Positions 49,748-59,011 of a stretch of DNA of 64,000 nt are shown here, in pieces. The stretch covers positions 1-64,000 of the forward strand of contig CACIUX010000003.1 of assembly GCA_902589965.1 (NCBI GenBank), written 5' to 3'. Within the stretch, counting starts at the first letter, position 1; each line of letters begins with the position of its first letter. The notes beneath the pieces were generated by a model. That model was not told the DNA's origin. It saw only the letters and a list, made by a program, of their open reading frames with translations, and did no database searches. This DNA is from an uncultured SAR86 cluster bacterium. GTDB taxonomy: Bacteria; Pseudomonadota; Gammaproteobacteria; Magnimaribacterales; AG-339-G14. A program made the translations under genes and the position numbers.

Positions 49748-50819
49748 ACTTATTTGCAAATACATCCATAAAAGAAACTAGAGCATCTATAGCTTCTTCT
49801 GGCACAGCATTGTATATGCTAGCTCTCATCCCTCCAACTGATCTATGACCAGCAAGATTCAGTAAACCTTCCTTTTCGCTATCTTTGAGAAATGAATCAT
49901 TTAGGGAATCATCATTCAATAAGAATGGAACATTCATGATTGACCTACTCTCGATAGATACATCGTTGTAGTAAAAGTCACTGTTGTCTATGTAATCATA
50001 TAGTTTTTTTGCTTTTCTCAGATTAGTTTCTTCAATTGATTTAAGACCACCATTCCTTTTTAGCCAAGAAAAAACTTTACCTGAAAGATACCAAGCAAAT
50101 GTTGGAGGCGTGTTGTACATTGATTCTGAATCTGCATATGTCTGATAACTCATTAAAGCGGGAAGATCATCTCTTTTTTGAATTAAGTCTTTTCGAATAA
50201 TTACAATTGCTAACCCAGCTGGGCCAATATTTTTTTGAGCGCCCGCATAAATGAGTCCAAACTTTTTTACATCTAGTGGTTCAGAGAGTATGTTGGAAGA
50301 ACAGTCCGAAACTATTACTTTTTCTGGTAAATTATCTAACGACCTGCAAGCAACTCCTTCAATTGTCTCATTCATCACCATATGAATGTAGGAGGAATCA
50401 TCTGAAATATTCCAATCATTTATTGAAGGATATTTTTTAAATGAAATATCTTTTGAAGATGCGGCTATATTAACGTCATGAAATTTCTTAGCTTCAGCTA
50501 TAGCTTTTTTAGACCACGATCCGACTTCTAAATAATCTACTTTTTGGTTCTTATTTCCGAGATTCATTGGAATCATTGAAAATTGTAGACTGGCGCCTCC
50601 TTGAATAAATAAAACATCGTACTCATCAGGTATAGATAATAAATCAATGAAATCATGTTTTGCTTGCTCCGCTATGGATACAAACTCTTTACTTCTATGG
50701 CTCATTTCCATAACCGCTAAACCATGATTTTTATAATCTAAAGTTTCTTCTTGTAACTCCTTCAAGACTTCTTCAGGAAGAGCAGCTGGACCTGCACAAA
50801 AATTAAATGCCCTAGTCAT
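49740..50819 (-). CDS. serC: Phosphoserine aminotransferase
   Basis: I chose the ATG at 50819, giving [15 protein letters not shown], the usual SerC N-terminus, and an 8 bp overlap with the gyrA stop (ATGACTAG). A start four codons upstream is possible. The 359-residue class V aminotransferase has the PLP lysine in [12 protein letters not shown] and the C-terminal [10 protein letters not shown] phosphate-binding motif. It makes phosphoserine, and in many gammaproteobacteria also the PLP precursor 4-phosphohydroxythreonine. The gyrA-serC-pheA order matches Pseudomonas. Confidence 0.95.
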   Translation of the reverse strand: MTRAFNFCAGPAALPEEVLKELQEETLDYKNHGLAVMEMSHRSKEFVSIAEQAKHDFIDLLSIPDEYDVLFIQGGASLQFSMIPMNLGNKNQKVDYLEVGSWSKKAIAEAKKFHDVNIAASSKDISFKKYPSINDWNISDDSSYIHMVMNETIEGVACRSLDNLPEKVIVSDCSSNILSEPLDVKKFGLIYAGAQKNIGPAGLAIVIIRKDLIQKRDDLPALMSYQTYADSESMYNTPPTFAWYLSGKVFSWLKRNGGLKSIEETNLRKAKKLYDYIDNSDFYYNDVSIESRSIMNVPFLLNDDSLNDSFLKDSEKEGLLNLAGHRSVGGMRASIYNAVPEEAIDALVSFMDVFANKYG

Positions 50820-53340
50820 CTGTATCTTCAATTATAGAAGCTAGTCCCACAAGCTTTTCTGAGTCTTTAAGTTTTATAACAGTTACTCCTTGAGTATTTC
50901 TTCCGATAACGTTAATTTGATCAACTTTAGTTCTGACTAAGGTACCTTTGTTACTTATCAACATTATTTCTTGGTCTTCGATAACCTGGTTTGCGCCAAT
51001 AAGTAATCCATTCCTATCGGAGGTTTGCATTGCGATAACACCTTTTGCTCCTCTCCTAGTTTTTCTGAAGTCATCGACGTTTGTTCTTTTCCCATAACCG
51101 TTTTCAGAAACAGTGAAGATTGTATTTTCTTTCTCGGGAACAAGAAGAGATATGACCTGATCATCTTTCCCTAAATTGATTCCTTTAACTCCCCTAGCAG
51201 CCCTTCCCATTGATCTTGCTTCCTTTTCATCAAAAAAAACTGCTTTACCAGATTGAGAAACTAGCATGATGAATTTTTCTCCATTGGTTAAAGTTGAGCC
51301 TACTAATTCATCATCAGGATCAAGTTTTATAGCTTTTTTTCCAACTTTCCATTGTCTTTTAAATTCATCTAAAGAAGTTTTCTTTACCACGCCTTTTTTC
51401 GTTGCCATAAAAACAAATCCTGGCTCTTCAAACGATTCAACATTCAATAAACTTGTTATTCTCTCCCCTTCATCTAAATTTATTAAGTTTATTAGCGGCC
51501 TACCTTTAGCAACTCTTGATGCTGCAGGGATTTGATAAACCTTAAGCCAATACACTTTGCCTAAATTAGAAAAACATAAAAGAGTTGAATGAGTATTTGC
51601 AACTATAAGCTGCTCTACAAAATCCTCATCTTTAACAGATGCAGCCGTTTTACCTACACCGCCTCTTCGTTGAGATCTGTAAACTTCAAGAGACTGAGTT
51701 TTTGCATAGCCTAAGTGGGAGATAGTCACAACCATATCTTCCTGCTTGATCAAATCCTCATCTGTTAGATCTAACTTATCCTCGATAGGAGTCTTTCTAG
51801 TGTCTCCATACTCTTCTTTAATCTCATTTAGCTCTTTTTTGATAACGCTTATGAGCTTATTTTTATCAGAAAGAATTTCTTGTAATTTTTTTATCTGATC
51901 TAATATTTCAGCATACTCTTCTTTTAATGATTCCTGTTCAAGTCCAGTAAGTCTTTGAAGTCTGAGATCTAATATTGCATGTGCCTGATGATCCGATAGT
52001 TGGTATTTATTCCCGGACAATCCAAAATCATTTTTTTTACTTCCGGATATATCAGCGCCAGATGCTTTTAGAAGCTTAACCACATTAGAGGCTTTCCATG
52101 ATTTTGATAACAATTTTTTCTTAGCTTCTTGTCCATCCTTTGATTTTTTAATCAGATCTATAACAGGATCTATATTTTCTAAAGCTACGGTAAGACCCTC
52201 GAGAACATGAGATCTGTTTTTTGCTTTTTCTAGATCAAATTTGGTTCTTCTGGTTACTACCTCTTTCCTATGATCAATAAATACTTCAAGAATTTGTTTT
52301 AAATTTAAAAGTTTTGGGACGTTGTTTATTAATGCTACGTTATTGATACCGTAAACATTTTCTAAAGGAGTAAGAGCATATAAGTTATTAAGAATAACTT
52401 CTGGAGATTGACCAGATCTAATTTCAATTACTATTCTGACGCCATCTTTATTAGATTCGTCTCTTATTTCAGAAATTCCCTCAATTCTTTTTTCTTTGGA
52501 AAGTTCAGCAATTTTCTCTACCAATCTTGATTTATCTACTTGGTAAGGAATTTCAGAAACTATGATTTTGCTACGATCTTTCTTATCAGTTTCTATATCG
52601 GCTTTTGCTCTGAGATAGACTCTGCCCTTGCCAGTTTTTGCTGCTTCTATCAGGCCAGCTCTTCCATTAATGAACCCACCGGTTGGAAAATCTGGACCAG
52701 GAATAATCTCTAAAAGCGAATCAATATCAGCATCCGGATTATCAATAAGCAACAAGCATGCTTCTATAGACTCAGTTAAATTATGAGGAAGCATGTTTGT
52801 AGCCATGCCTACTGCAATTCCAGAAGAGCCGTTAACAAGAAGATTTGGGATTTTTGTTGGAAGAACTTCGGGCATTAACTCAGTGCCGTCATAATTTTCC
52901 ACAAAATTAACTGTATCTTTATTTAAATCTGCAAGTAGTTCATGAGCAATTTTTGAAAGTCTGACTTCGGTATATCTCATTGCTGCTGGCGGATCTCCAT
53001 CCATAGATCCAAAATTTCCTTGGCCATCAACTAAGGTATAACGAAGAGCAAAGTCTTGCGCCATTCTAACAAGCGTGTGATAGACGGCAGCGTCTCCATG
53101 AGGATGATATTTACCTATGACGTTTCCAACTATTCTTGCTGACTTTTTATAAGCCCTATTCCAATCATTGCCTTCTACATTCATGGCAAATAATGTTCTT
53201 CTATGAACTGGCTTAAGCCCATCTCTAGCATCAGGCAATGCTCTTCCTACAATTACGCTCATTGCGTAATCCATATAGGAAGATTTGAGCTCTTCCTCAA
53301 TACTTATAGTGGAATCTTTATCGTCAAAAATGTCTGTCAT
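50812..53340 (-). CDS. gyrA: DNA gyrase subunit A
   Basis: This 842-residue protein has the type IIA topoisomerase breakage-reunion domain with catalytic tyrosine 123 in [10 protein letters not shown] and a C-terminal six-bladed pinwheel. The GyrA box reads QRRGGVGK, with valine where lysine or arginine is common. In the drug-contact helix the sequence [14 protein letters not shown] has alanine 84 and histidine 88 at the positions of E. coli Ser83 and Asp87. Gyrase introduces negative supercoils with GyrB. A TATAAT with TG extension about 57 bp upstream is a likely promoter, and serC overlaps its end. Confidence 0.97.
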   Translation of the reverse strand: MTDIFDDKDSTISIEEELKSSYMDYAMSVIVGRALPDARDGLKPVHRRTLFAMNVEGNDWNRAYKKSARIVGNVIGKYHPHGDAAVYHTLVRMAQDFALRYTLVDGQGNFGSMDGDPPAAMRYTEVRLSKIAHELLADLNKDTVNFVENYDGTELMPEVLPTKIPNLLVNGSSGIAVGMATNMLPHNLTESIEACLLLIDNPDADIDSLLEIIPGPDFPTGGFINGRAGLIEAAKTGKGRVYLRAKADIETDKKDRSKIIVSEIPYQVDKSRLVEKIAELSKEKRIEGISEIRDESNKDGVRIVIEIRSGQSPEVILNNLYALTPLENVYGINNVALINNVPKLLNLKQILEVFIDHRKEVVTRRTKFDLEKAKNRSHVLEGLTVALENIDPVIDLIKKSKDGQEAKKKLLSKSWKASNVVKLLKASGADISGSKKNDFGLSGNKYQLSDHQAHAILDLRLQRLTGLEQESLKEEYAEILDQIKKLQEILSDKNKLISVIKKELNEIKEEYGDTRKTPIEDKLDLTDEDLIKQEDMVVTISHLGYAKTQSLEVYRSQRRGGVGKTAASVKDEDFVEQLIVANTHSTLLCFSNLGKVYWLKVYQIPAASRVAKGRPLINLINLDEGERITSLLNVESFEEPGFVFMATKKGVVKKTSLDEFKRQWKVGKKAIKLDPDDELVGSTLTNGEKFIMLVSQSGKAVFFDEKEARSMGRAARGVKGINLGKDDQVISLLVPEKENTIFTVSENGYGKRTNVDDFRKTRRGAKGVIAMQTSDRNGLLIGANQVIEDQEIMLISNKGTLVRTKVDQINVIGRNTQGVTVIKLKDSEKLVGLASIIEDTDD

Positions 53341-53396
53341 TCAATGAAATGATACTCAGAAAAATCAATAGAAAATAAGCTCAAAATACTAAGTAA

Positions 53397-53402
53397 ATTA
53401 TA
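53397..53402 (-). promoter_or_regulatory. Extended -10 promoter for the gyrA operon
   Basis: On the minus strand the 92 bp gap between pntB and gyrA contains TGCTATAAT, an extended -10 element. No strong -35 hexamer precedes it, which is normal for extended -10 promoters. The predicted start near 53390 gives a leader of about 50 bases before the gyrA ATG. It would drive gyrA, serC, pheA and the genes beyond. Confidence 0.5.
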
Positions 53403-53432
53403 GCATTTCTGTCGTATTTTTAGGGGTTTATT

Positions 53433-54863
53433 TTATGACTTAAACTCAGAAACTAAGCCACTTACAGACTCTTTTGCATCACCAAAAAGCATACGAGTAT
53501 TTTGTTTAAAAAATAAACTATTTTCTATTCCTGCGAAACCAGAAGCCATGGATCTTTTTAGGACAAAGACTGTTTTAGCTCTATCAACCTCTATGACGGG
53601 CATGCCATATATAGGGCTTGATTCGTCCTCTCTAGCATCAGGATTCACAACATCATTTGCACCAATGACAATGCATACATCTATGGTATCCATAATAGGA
53701 TTTACATCTTGAGGCTCAACAAGAACATCGTATGAAACATTTGCTTCTGCTAAGAGTACATTCATGTGTCCTGGCATCCTGCCAGCAACTGGATGAATTG
53801 CATACTTAACTTCACAACCATTATCTTGAAGCAACTCTCCTAACTCCCTTACAGAGTGTTGTGCTTGAGAAACAGCCATCCCATAACCAGGAACGATAAG
53901 AACCGATGAAGCAGCCTCTAATATGAGGTATGAATCTGCAATGTTGATAGGCTTTACATCACCTTGAACCTTTCCTTCACCCGAAGACGAGGAGGAGTCA
54001 GTCGCACCAAAACCTCCAAAAAGAACATTAAGCAATGATCTGTTCATTGCCTTACACATTATATTAGTAAGGATCAATCCGCTCGCCCCTACTAATGAAC
54101 CAGCAACAATCAATACATTGTTCCCTATTACAAAACCTGCTGCACATGCAGCAAGGCCAGAATAACTGTTAAGAAGAGCAATGATTACAGGCATATCAGC
54201 ACCACCTATAGGTATGGCTAATAAAATTCCTAGTAAAAGAGATAATACTATTAGAAGAATTAATGCATATTGCGCGTTAATCCAATCAAAACCAAAAAGA
54301 ATTTCAGCAAAGAAAATACCCGAACAAAACTGAAAAAGTAATAGAAGAAGTAATAAAATTACTAATCCAGTGAGGATTTTTTGACCGATAAACAAATAAG
54401 GTTTGCCGGGCATAATTTCTGAAAGTTTCCCAAACGCTATTAAGCTTCCTGAGAAAGTTACCCCTCCGATGATAGTTGCTATTCCTATTGCAATCATTGC
54501 AACTAGATTAGAAGTTGTTAAAGCAAATAATTCTGCAGAGGCAACCAGAAGGCTTGATGCTCCACCGAAACCATTCAATAAAGCAACTAATTCGGGCATT
54601 GATGTCATTTTTATTCTTATTGCGGCAATTGCTCCAACTGCCCCGCCTCCAATAAGACCTATCAAGATAAATTGAAATGAAACTATTTCTTTGCTTAATA
54701 AAGTCACAACAACAGCAAGAAGCATCCCTAAAGAAGATACAAAATTTCCTCTTTGAGCAGTATCGGGTGAGCTCAACATTTTTAAACCAAATATAAATAA
54801 GACAGAAGCTAAGATGTAACTTAGGTTGATAAAAGTATTATTCTGAAAGGCTTCTAAAATCAT
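53433..54863 (-). CDS. pntB: NAD(P) transhydrogenase subunit beta
   Basis: This 476-residue protein has about nine membrane helices in residues 1-275 and a C-terminal NADP-binding domain (about residues 300-476). That domain has PGYGMAVSQAQHSVREL, HPVAGRMPGHMNVLLAEA and the GANDVVNP motif, all typical of PntB. It pumps protons while passing hydride between NAD and NADP with the alpha subunits encoded upstream. Its start overlaps the small alpha subunit gene by 4 bp (ATGA). No terminator hairpin is visible in the 92 bp before gyrA. Confidence 0.96.
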   Translation of the reverse strand: MILEAFQNNTFINLSYILASVLFIFGLKMLSSPDTAQRGNFVSSLGMLLAVVVTLLSKEIVSFQFILIGLIGGGAVGAIAAIRIKMTSMPELVALLNGFGGASSLLVASAELFALTTSNLVAMIAIGIATIIGGVTFSGSLIAFGKLSEIMPGKPYLFIGQKILTGLVILLLLLLLFQFCSGIFFAEILFGFDWINAQYALILLIVLSLLLGILLAIPIGGADMPVIIALLNSYSGLAACAAGFVIGNNVLIVAGSLVGASGLILTNIMCKAMNRSLLNVLFGGFGATDSSSSSGEGKVQGDVKPINIADSYLILEAASSVLIVPGYGMAVSQAQHSVRELGELLQDNGCEVKYAIHPVAGRMPGHMNVLLAEANVSYDVLVEPQDVNPIMDTIDVCIVIGANDVVNPDAREDESSPIYGMPVIEVDRAKTVFVLKRSMASGFAGIENSLFFKQNTRMLFGDAKESVSGLVSEFKS

Positions 54864-55135
54864 TTTTTCTTAAACATTCTAAGCATTCTATTTGTAACTA
54901 GATATCCGCCAACAACATTGAGACTTGCCAAGAAAACAGCTATTGTGCCTAAGGCAATAGTAATGCTTGAAGAGTCGCCCCCCGAAGATAATATTGCTCC
55001 AACAAGGGTTATTCCAGAAATTGCATTAGCACCTGACATCAAAGGAGTGTGAAGAGTAGATGGAACCTTATTAATGAGCTCAAAACCCAAAAATATTGAA
55101 AGGACAAGGACAAACAGTAGCAGCATCATTTCCAT
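54860..55135 (-). CDS. pntAB: NAD(P) transhydrogenase subunit alpha, membrane part (PntAB type)
   Basis: This 91-residue protein has three membrane helices and the conserved HTPLMSGANAISGITLVGA motif (about residues 27-45) of the C-terminal part of PntA. In E. coli this part is fused to the NAD-binding domain in one polypeptide of about 510 residues. Here it is a separate gene, an arrangement best known from alphaproteobacteria. It is 4 bp after the larger alpha gene and overlaps pntB. Confidence 0.93.
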   Translation of the reverse strand: MEMMLLLFVLVLSIFLGFELINKVPSTLHTPLMSGANAISGITLVGAILSSGGDSSSITIALGTIAVFLASLNVVGGYLVTNRMLRMFKKK

Positions 55136-55139
55136 TAAA

Positions 55140-56258
55140 TTAACTCCTTAGAATTTCTGATATGAAATTACCATCTTTTGTGACTATGCAGCTTTTTAAA
55201 ATTTCATCTGATTCATCTAATTCGAGTTTTTTTGCATCTTTATCCCAAAACTCTTCAATTAAATTATAGATATTGCTTGCATATACTTGAGTGGAATGTT
55301 CTGGAACATAACCTGGAAGATTTTCATGTCCTATTATTTTCACCCCATTTTTTTCCACAGTCTCACCCAAGACAGAACCTTCGACATTTCCACCTGAGGT
55401 AACAGCCATATCAACAATGACGCTTCCAGGTTGCATGCTGGAGATCATATCTCCAGATAAAATTCTGGGAGCTGGCTTTCCAAAAACTTGTGCCGTGGTT
55501 ATTACAATATCTGAGTATCCACAAACCTTTTTCATTCCTTCTCTTTGTAACTCTAATTGTTTCTCCGTTAATTCTTTCGCATAGCCTTGATCAGTCTCTT
55601 CAGTTTCACCGATATCTATTTTTATAAATCTTGCTCCTAAAGACTTCACTTGTTCTTCAACTGCTGGTCTGGTATCAAATGCTTCAACGCGAGCTCCAAG
55701 TCTTTTTGCAGTTGCCATAGCTTGAAGTCCTGCAACTCCAACACCAATTACAAAAACTCTTGCGGGAGAAATTGTTCCTGCAGCTGTCATCATCATTGGC
55801 ATTGCTTTATTCATTTCAGATGAGGCCAACATTACTGCTGAATACCCTGCTAAATTAGCTTGAGATGATAATGCATCCATTTTTTGAGCTCTTGTGATTC
55901 TTGGAATTAATTCCATACTGATAGAAACGATCTTTCTTTGTTTTAGCTTCTCTAAAAATTCTTTCTCATTGAACACATCAAGAAAACTTATAGTTAAAGT
56001 ATTTTCAGAAACTGAATCCAAGTCTGATAAAGGCAAATGATTTACTGAGGAAATAATTTCTGAATTAGATAAACCCTCTGATCTAGATTCGTTTTTGCAT
56101 CCTATATCTTCTAAATCTTGATCTGCGATATCTATCTTTTGAGTGACGCCTGATTCAAACGAAACTTCTATTCCAAGATCGATCAACCTCTTAGCAGAAG
56201 CAAGATCCAGGGCAGATCTCGTTTCTTTTTCAGATTCTTTTGGAAAGAATATTTTCAT
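55140..56258 (-). CDS. pntAA: NAD(P) transhydrogenase subunit alpha, NAD-binding part (PntAA type)
   Basis: I chose the ATG at 56258, giving MKIFFPKESEKETRSALD, the usual N-terminus of the family; the longer frame adds 13 residues rich in aromatic and polar residues without family match. The 372-residue protein has VFVIGVGVAGLQAMATAKRLGA in the NAD-binding domain, the RPAVEEQVKSLGARF segment and PGSVIVDMA. It ends before the membrane part, which is encoded separately 4 bp downstream. It binds NAD(H) on the cytoplasmic side of the proton-pumping transhydrogenase. Confidence 0.95.
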   Translation of the reverse strand: MKIFFPKESEKETRSALDLASAKRLIDLGIEVSFESGVTQKIDIADQDLEDIGCKNESRSEGLSNSEIISSVNHLPLSDLDSVSENTLTISFLDVFNEKEFLEKLKQRKIVSISMELIPRITRAQKMDALSSQANLAGYSAVMLASSEMNKAMPMMMTAAGTISPARVFVIGVGVAGLQAMATAKRLGARVEAFDTRPAVEEQVKSLGARFIKIDIGETEETDQGYAKELTEKQLELQREGMKKVCGYSDIVITTAQVFGKPAPRILSGDMISSMQPGSVIVDMAVTSGGNVEGSVLGETVEKNGVKIIGHENLPGYVPEHSTQVYASNIYNLIEEFWDKDAKKLELDESDEILKSCIVTKDGNFISEILRS

Positions 56259-56351
56259 TTCAAGTTTTAAATAAAAATAAGAATTAATTTTAAACAAAGT
56301 ATTAAGCTTAATATAAATGAAGCTTTAACTTTTTTTTACAATGTAATTCAA

Positions 56352-56357
56352 TATACT
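56352..56357 (+). promoter_or_regulatory. Possible -10 element for ubiG
   Basis: TATACT lies 20 bases before the ubiG ATG in the 119 bp divergent gap to pntAA. The region upstream is a T-run without a clear -35 hexamer, and the implied leader is short (about 14 bases). The opposite strand of this gap should hold the pnt promoter, but several AT-rich candidates cannot be told apart. Confidence 0.3.
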
Positions 56358-56377
56358 GAACTCAGATTGTCAGAAAT

Positions 56378-57070
56378 ATGAATATCGATCAAGCAGAAAA
56401 AGATAAGTTCAATAAAATAGCAGAAGAGTGGTGGGATCCTTCTGGAAAATTTGCACCTCTACATAAAATTAATCCTCTACGTTCAAATTATATTAATGAC
56501 AAAAAAAACGTAAATAATTTAGAGGTTCTTGATGTTGCTTGTGGAGGCGGATTATTAACAGAAGCTTTGTACGATTTTGGAGCGCAAGTCACAGGAGTTG
56601 ATATATCAGAAGTCGCAATAGAAACAGCGAAACTTCATGCTTCAAAAAGCAACAAAGACATAAGCTATATTCTTGGAGAAGCTGAAAGCCTGCTTGTTGA
56701 AAAGAAAGCTTTTGATATCGTTTCTTGTCTTGAAGCTATAGAACATGTTCCCGATCCTGAATTGCTCGTTAAGACTTGCTCAGATTTATGCAAACCGGGC
56801 GGCGAAGTGTTTTTTTCAACTATCAATAGAAATCCAAAATCCTTTCTTTTTGCAATTATTGGTGCTGAATACATTCTTAATTTATTACCCAAAGGCACTC
56901 ATGATTTTTACAAGTTCATAAAACCATCAGAACTTCATGGTTTTATGACAAGGTCGGGTTTAGAAGTTAAAGAAATCATTGGAATGAGTTACAACCCACT
57001 TTCAGGAAACTATTGGTTAGGTGATGATGTTACAGTTAACTATTTAGTTCATGCTCATAAACCACAGTGA
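56378..57070 (+). CDS. ubiG: Ubiquinone biosynthesis O-methyltransferase UbiG
   Basis: This 230-residue SAM methyltransferase has the UbiG N-terminal block FNKIAEEWWDPSGKFAPLHKIN (about residues 11-32), motif I LDVACGGGLLTE near residues 50-61, VTGVDIS, and SCLEAIEHVPDP. UbiG performs both O-methylations in ubiquinone synthesis at the inner membrane. It overlaps the HAD phosphatase gene by 20 bp, the same neighbour as in Pseudomonas. Confidence 0.96.
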   Translation: MNIDQAEKDKFNKIAEEWWDPSGKFAPLHKINPLRSNYINDKKNVNNLEVLDVACGGGLLTEALYDFGAQVTGVDISEVAIETAKLHASKSNKDISYILGEAESLLVEKKAFDIVSCLEAIEHVPDPELLVKTCSDLCKPGGEVFFSTINRNPKSFLFAIIGAEYILNLLPKGTHDFYKFIKPSELHGFMTRSGLEVKEIIGMSYNPLSGNYWLGDDVTVNYLVHAHKPQ

Positions 57071-57710
57071 TATAGACCTGTACCTCTTTGATTTGGATGG
57101 CACCATTCTGGACACTGCTAAAGAATTTCATCTGTCTCTTAATGTTTTGCTTCAGCAAAAGGAGTTAATTGAAAAAGAATTTTCATCTGTAAGACAAATT
57201 GTTTCTGAGGGTGCTGGAGCTTTGATTTCACTTGGATTCTCAATTTCAGATAATGATGCCAATTTCGAAATTCTAAGGAAAGAACTTATTGAGGAGTACG
57301 AAAAAATATGTACTGACTCCAAAACATTTGGAGGCTTTGAAGAACTAATAAGATTCATTAAAGATAATAATAAAAAGTGGGGAATAGTTACAAATAAACC
57401 TAAATTCCTCACTGATAAAATCTCAAATTTTTATAAATGGGATGAAATGGCAGATATAGTTATCTCTCCAGAAGATGTTGAGAACAGACGAAAACCCGAT
57501 CCAAGCGGTATAAATTTAGCCATGAAGAAGTTAAATTGTTCTCCTGAAAATACTCTTTTTTTTGGAGACCATTTCAAAGATTTTGAGGCATCAAAACGTG
57601 CGAAAACCTCATTTATATTTGCAAAATATGGCTATCATAATAACTCCATTAAAGATGAGGATTTAAACGATGTTGTTTATATTAAATCCCTAAGAGAGAT
57701 TCTTGATTAA
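57051..57710 (+). CDS. HAD phosphatase, Gph/MupP type
   Basis: This 219-residue HAD hydrolase has the nucleophile motif YLFDLDGTILDTA near residues 11-23, the motif II threonine in GIVTNKP, the motif III lysine in RRKPDP and the motif IV acidic pair in FFGDHFKD. A helical cap lies between motifs I and II. It is annotated in relatives as phosphoglycolate phosphatase. In Pseudomonas the gene right after ubiG is mupP, an N-acetylmuramate 6-phosphate phosphatase, so that role is an equal candidate. It overlaps ubiG by 20 bp and converges with rluB by 21 bp. Confidence 0.88.
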   Translation: MLINHSDIDLYLFDLDGTILDTAKEFHLSLNVLLQQKELIEKEFSSVRQIVSEGAGALISLGFSISDNDANFEILRKELIEEYEKICTDSKTFGGFEELIRFIKDNNKKWGIVTNKPKFLTDKISNFYKWDEMADIVISPEDVENRRKPDPSGINLAMKKLNCSPENTLFFGDHFKDFEASKRAKTSFIFAKYGYHNNSIKDEDLNDVVYIKSLREILD

Positions 57711-58415
57711 GTTATCAATTTCTTTTTGGCTCAGTTCCTTATAGGAGCCCTGCTTTAACGTAGAGGGTAAAAAAATATTTGCGTATCTTACTCTCTTGAG
57801 GCGACTTACTTCATAGCCTAATGCATTCCATAACTTTCTGACTTCTCTATTTTTTCCCTCTTGTATAACAAGAGCAAACCAAGAGTGGGATTTAGTTATC
57901 CTGCCTTCAACTAAATCATTGAATTTCATTCTTTTTCCATCTATTTGAATACCTTTTTTTAATTTGTCTATATCAGCCGGTTCAACTTCTCCCCTTATAC
58001 GAGCAATGTATTCTCTATCAAGCATTGATGAGGGATGCATCAGTTGATTGGCAACTTGCCCATTATTTGTAAGCAAAAGAAGGCCTGAGGTGTTTAAGTC
58101 CAATCTACCTACTGATATCCATCTGAAGTTTTTTTCAGGTGGCAACAAATCAAATATTTTTTTCTTAGGGCTTTTTTCTGATCTTGTGCATTCAAACCCT
58201 TCAGGTTTGTTTAAAGCTAATATTCTTAACTTATTATTAACATTAAGAGTAATTTTTTTTCCATCAAGGAAAATTTGATCATCTCTAGAAATTTTCTCTC
58301 CAAGCTTGGCGAGTCTATCGCCAACAAAGATTCTTTTTTCTTGAATGAACTTTTCTATCTGTCGTCGAGATGCAATGCCTGAATCGGAAAGAACCTTTTG
58401 GATTCTTTCTTTCAC
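57690..58415 (-). CDS. rluB: 23S rRNA pseudouridine synthase RluB-type
   Basis: This 241-residue protein has an N-terminal S4 RNA-binding domain (about residues 1-60, RIQKVLSDSGIASRRQIEKF) and a RsuA/RluB-type catalytic domain with aspartate in SVGRLDLNTSGLLLLT. Position next to scpB favours RluB (U2605 of 23S rRNA) over RsuA or RluE. E. coli RluB is longer, with a basic C-terminal tail; this protein lacks it. The start is GTG, overlapping the scpB stop (GTGA). Confidence 0.9.
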   Translation of the reverse strand: MKERIQKVLSDSGIASRRQIEKFIQEKRIFVGDRLAKLGEKISRDDQIFLDGKKITLNVNNKLRILALNKPEGFECTRSEKSPKKKIFDLLPPEKNFRWISVGRLDLNTSGLLLLTNNGQVANQLMHPSSMLDREYIARIRGEVEPADIDKLKKGIQIDGKRMKFNDLVEGRITKSHSWFALVIQEGKNREVRKLWNALGYEVSRLKRVRYANIFLPSTLKQGSYKELSQKEIDNLIKNLS

Positions 58416-59011
58416 TGGATTATCTCATTTCCCTCAATGGAATTTTGGTCTGGATCCTCCAAAGGTAATGGGATGGTAGATTCAGAAGAAATATTTATTT
58501 CAGGTAAAGAAGGCAAATCCGATAGTTTCTTGAGCCCTAAGTCATCAAGAAACTCTTTTGTAGTCCCTAGCAAACTTGGTTTTCCTGGAACATCTCTAAA
58601 ACCGACAACTTTAATCCATCCCTTTTCAAATAAATTCTTAATTAAATTACTGCTCACTGAGACTCCTCTAACTTCCTCTATCTCACTTCTTGTTATGGGC
58701 TGCTTGTAGGCTATCAAAGTTATCGTCTCCATTAACGCTCTGGAATATCTTTGATTCTTCTCTTGCCAAATTTTAGCAATGTAAGGAGCGTAAACTTGAT
58801 CAACCTGAAGTCTAAATCCACTTGCAACCCTAGATAAAGTAAAAGAATTATTTTGAGAATTTTGCTCAATCAAATCTAAAGCGTCCTTAAATTCTGAATG
58901 AGATGGTTTTTCTTCTTCGTCGAATAGGTTAGTGATCTCTTTTTCGCTTAAAGGTCTGCCAGACGATAGAAGTATCGCCTCAATAATTTTTGAAAGTTTG
59001 ATCGTATTCAT
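58412..59011 (-). CDS. scpB: Segregation and condensation protein B
   Basis: This 199-residue protein has two winged-helix domains: KIIEAILLSSGRPLSEKEI at the N-terminus, and ALMETITLIAYKQPITRSEI with EVRGVSVSSNLIKNL near residues 90-125. These are the ScpB landmarks. It forms the chromosome-organising complex with ScpA and SMC or MukB-like partners. It starts right after the scpA stop with no gap. The tail after residue 165 is acidic and likely disordered. Confidence 0.93.
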   Translation of the reverse strand: MNTIKLSKIIEAILLSSGRPLSEKEITNLFDEEEKPSHSEFKDALDLIEQNSQNNSFTLSRVASGFRLQVDQVYAPYIAKIWQEKNQRYSRALMETITLIAYKQPITRSEIEEVRGVSVSSNLIKNLFEKGWIKVVGFRDVPGKPSLLGTTKEFLDDLGLKKLSDLPSLPEINISSESTIPLPLEDPDQNSIEGNEIIQ

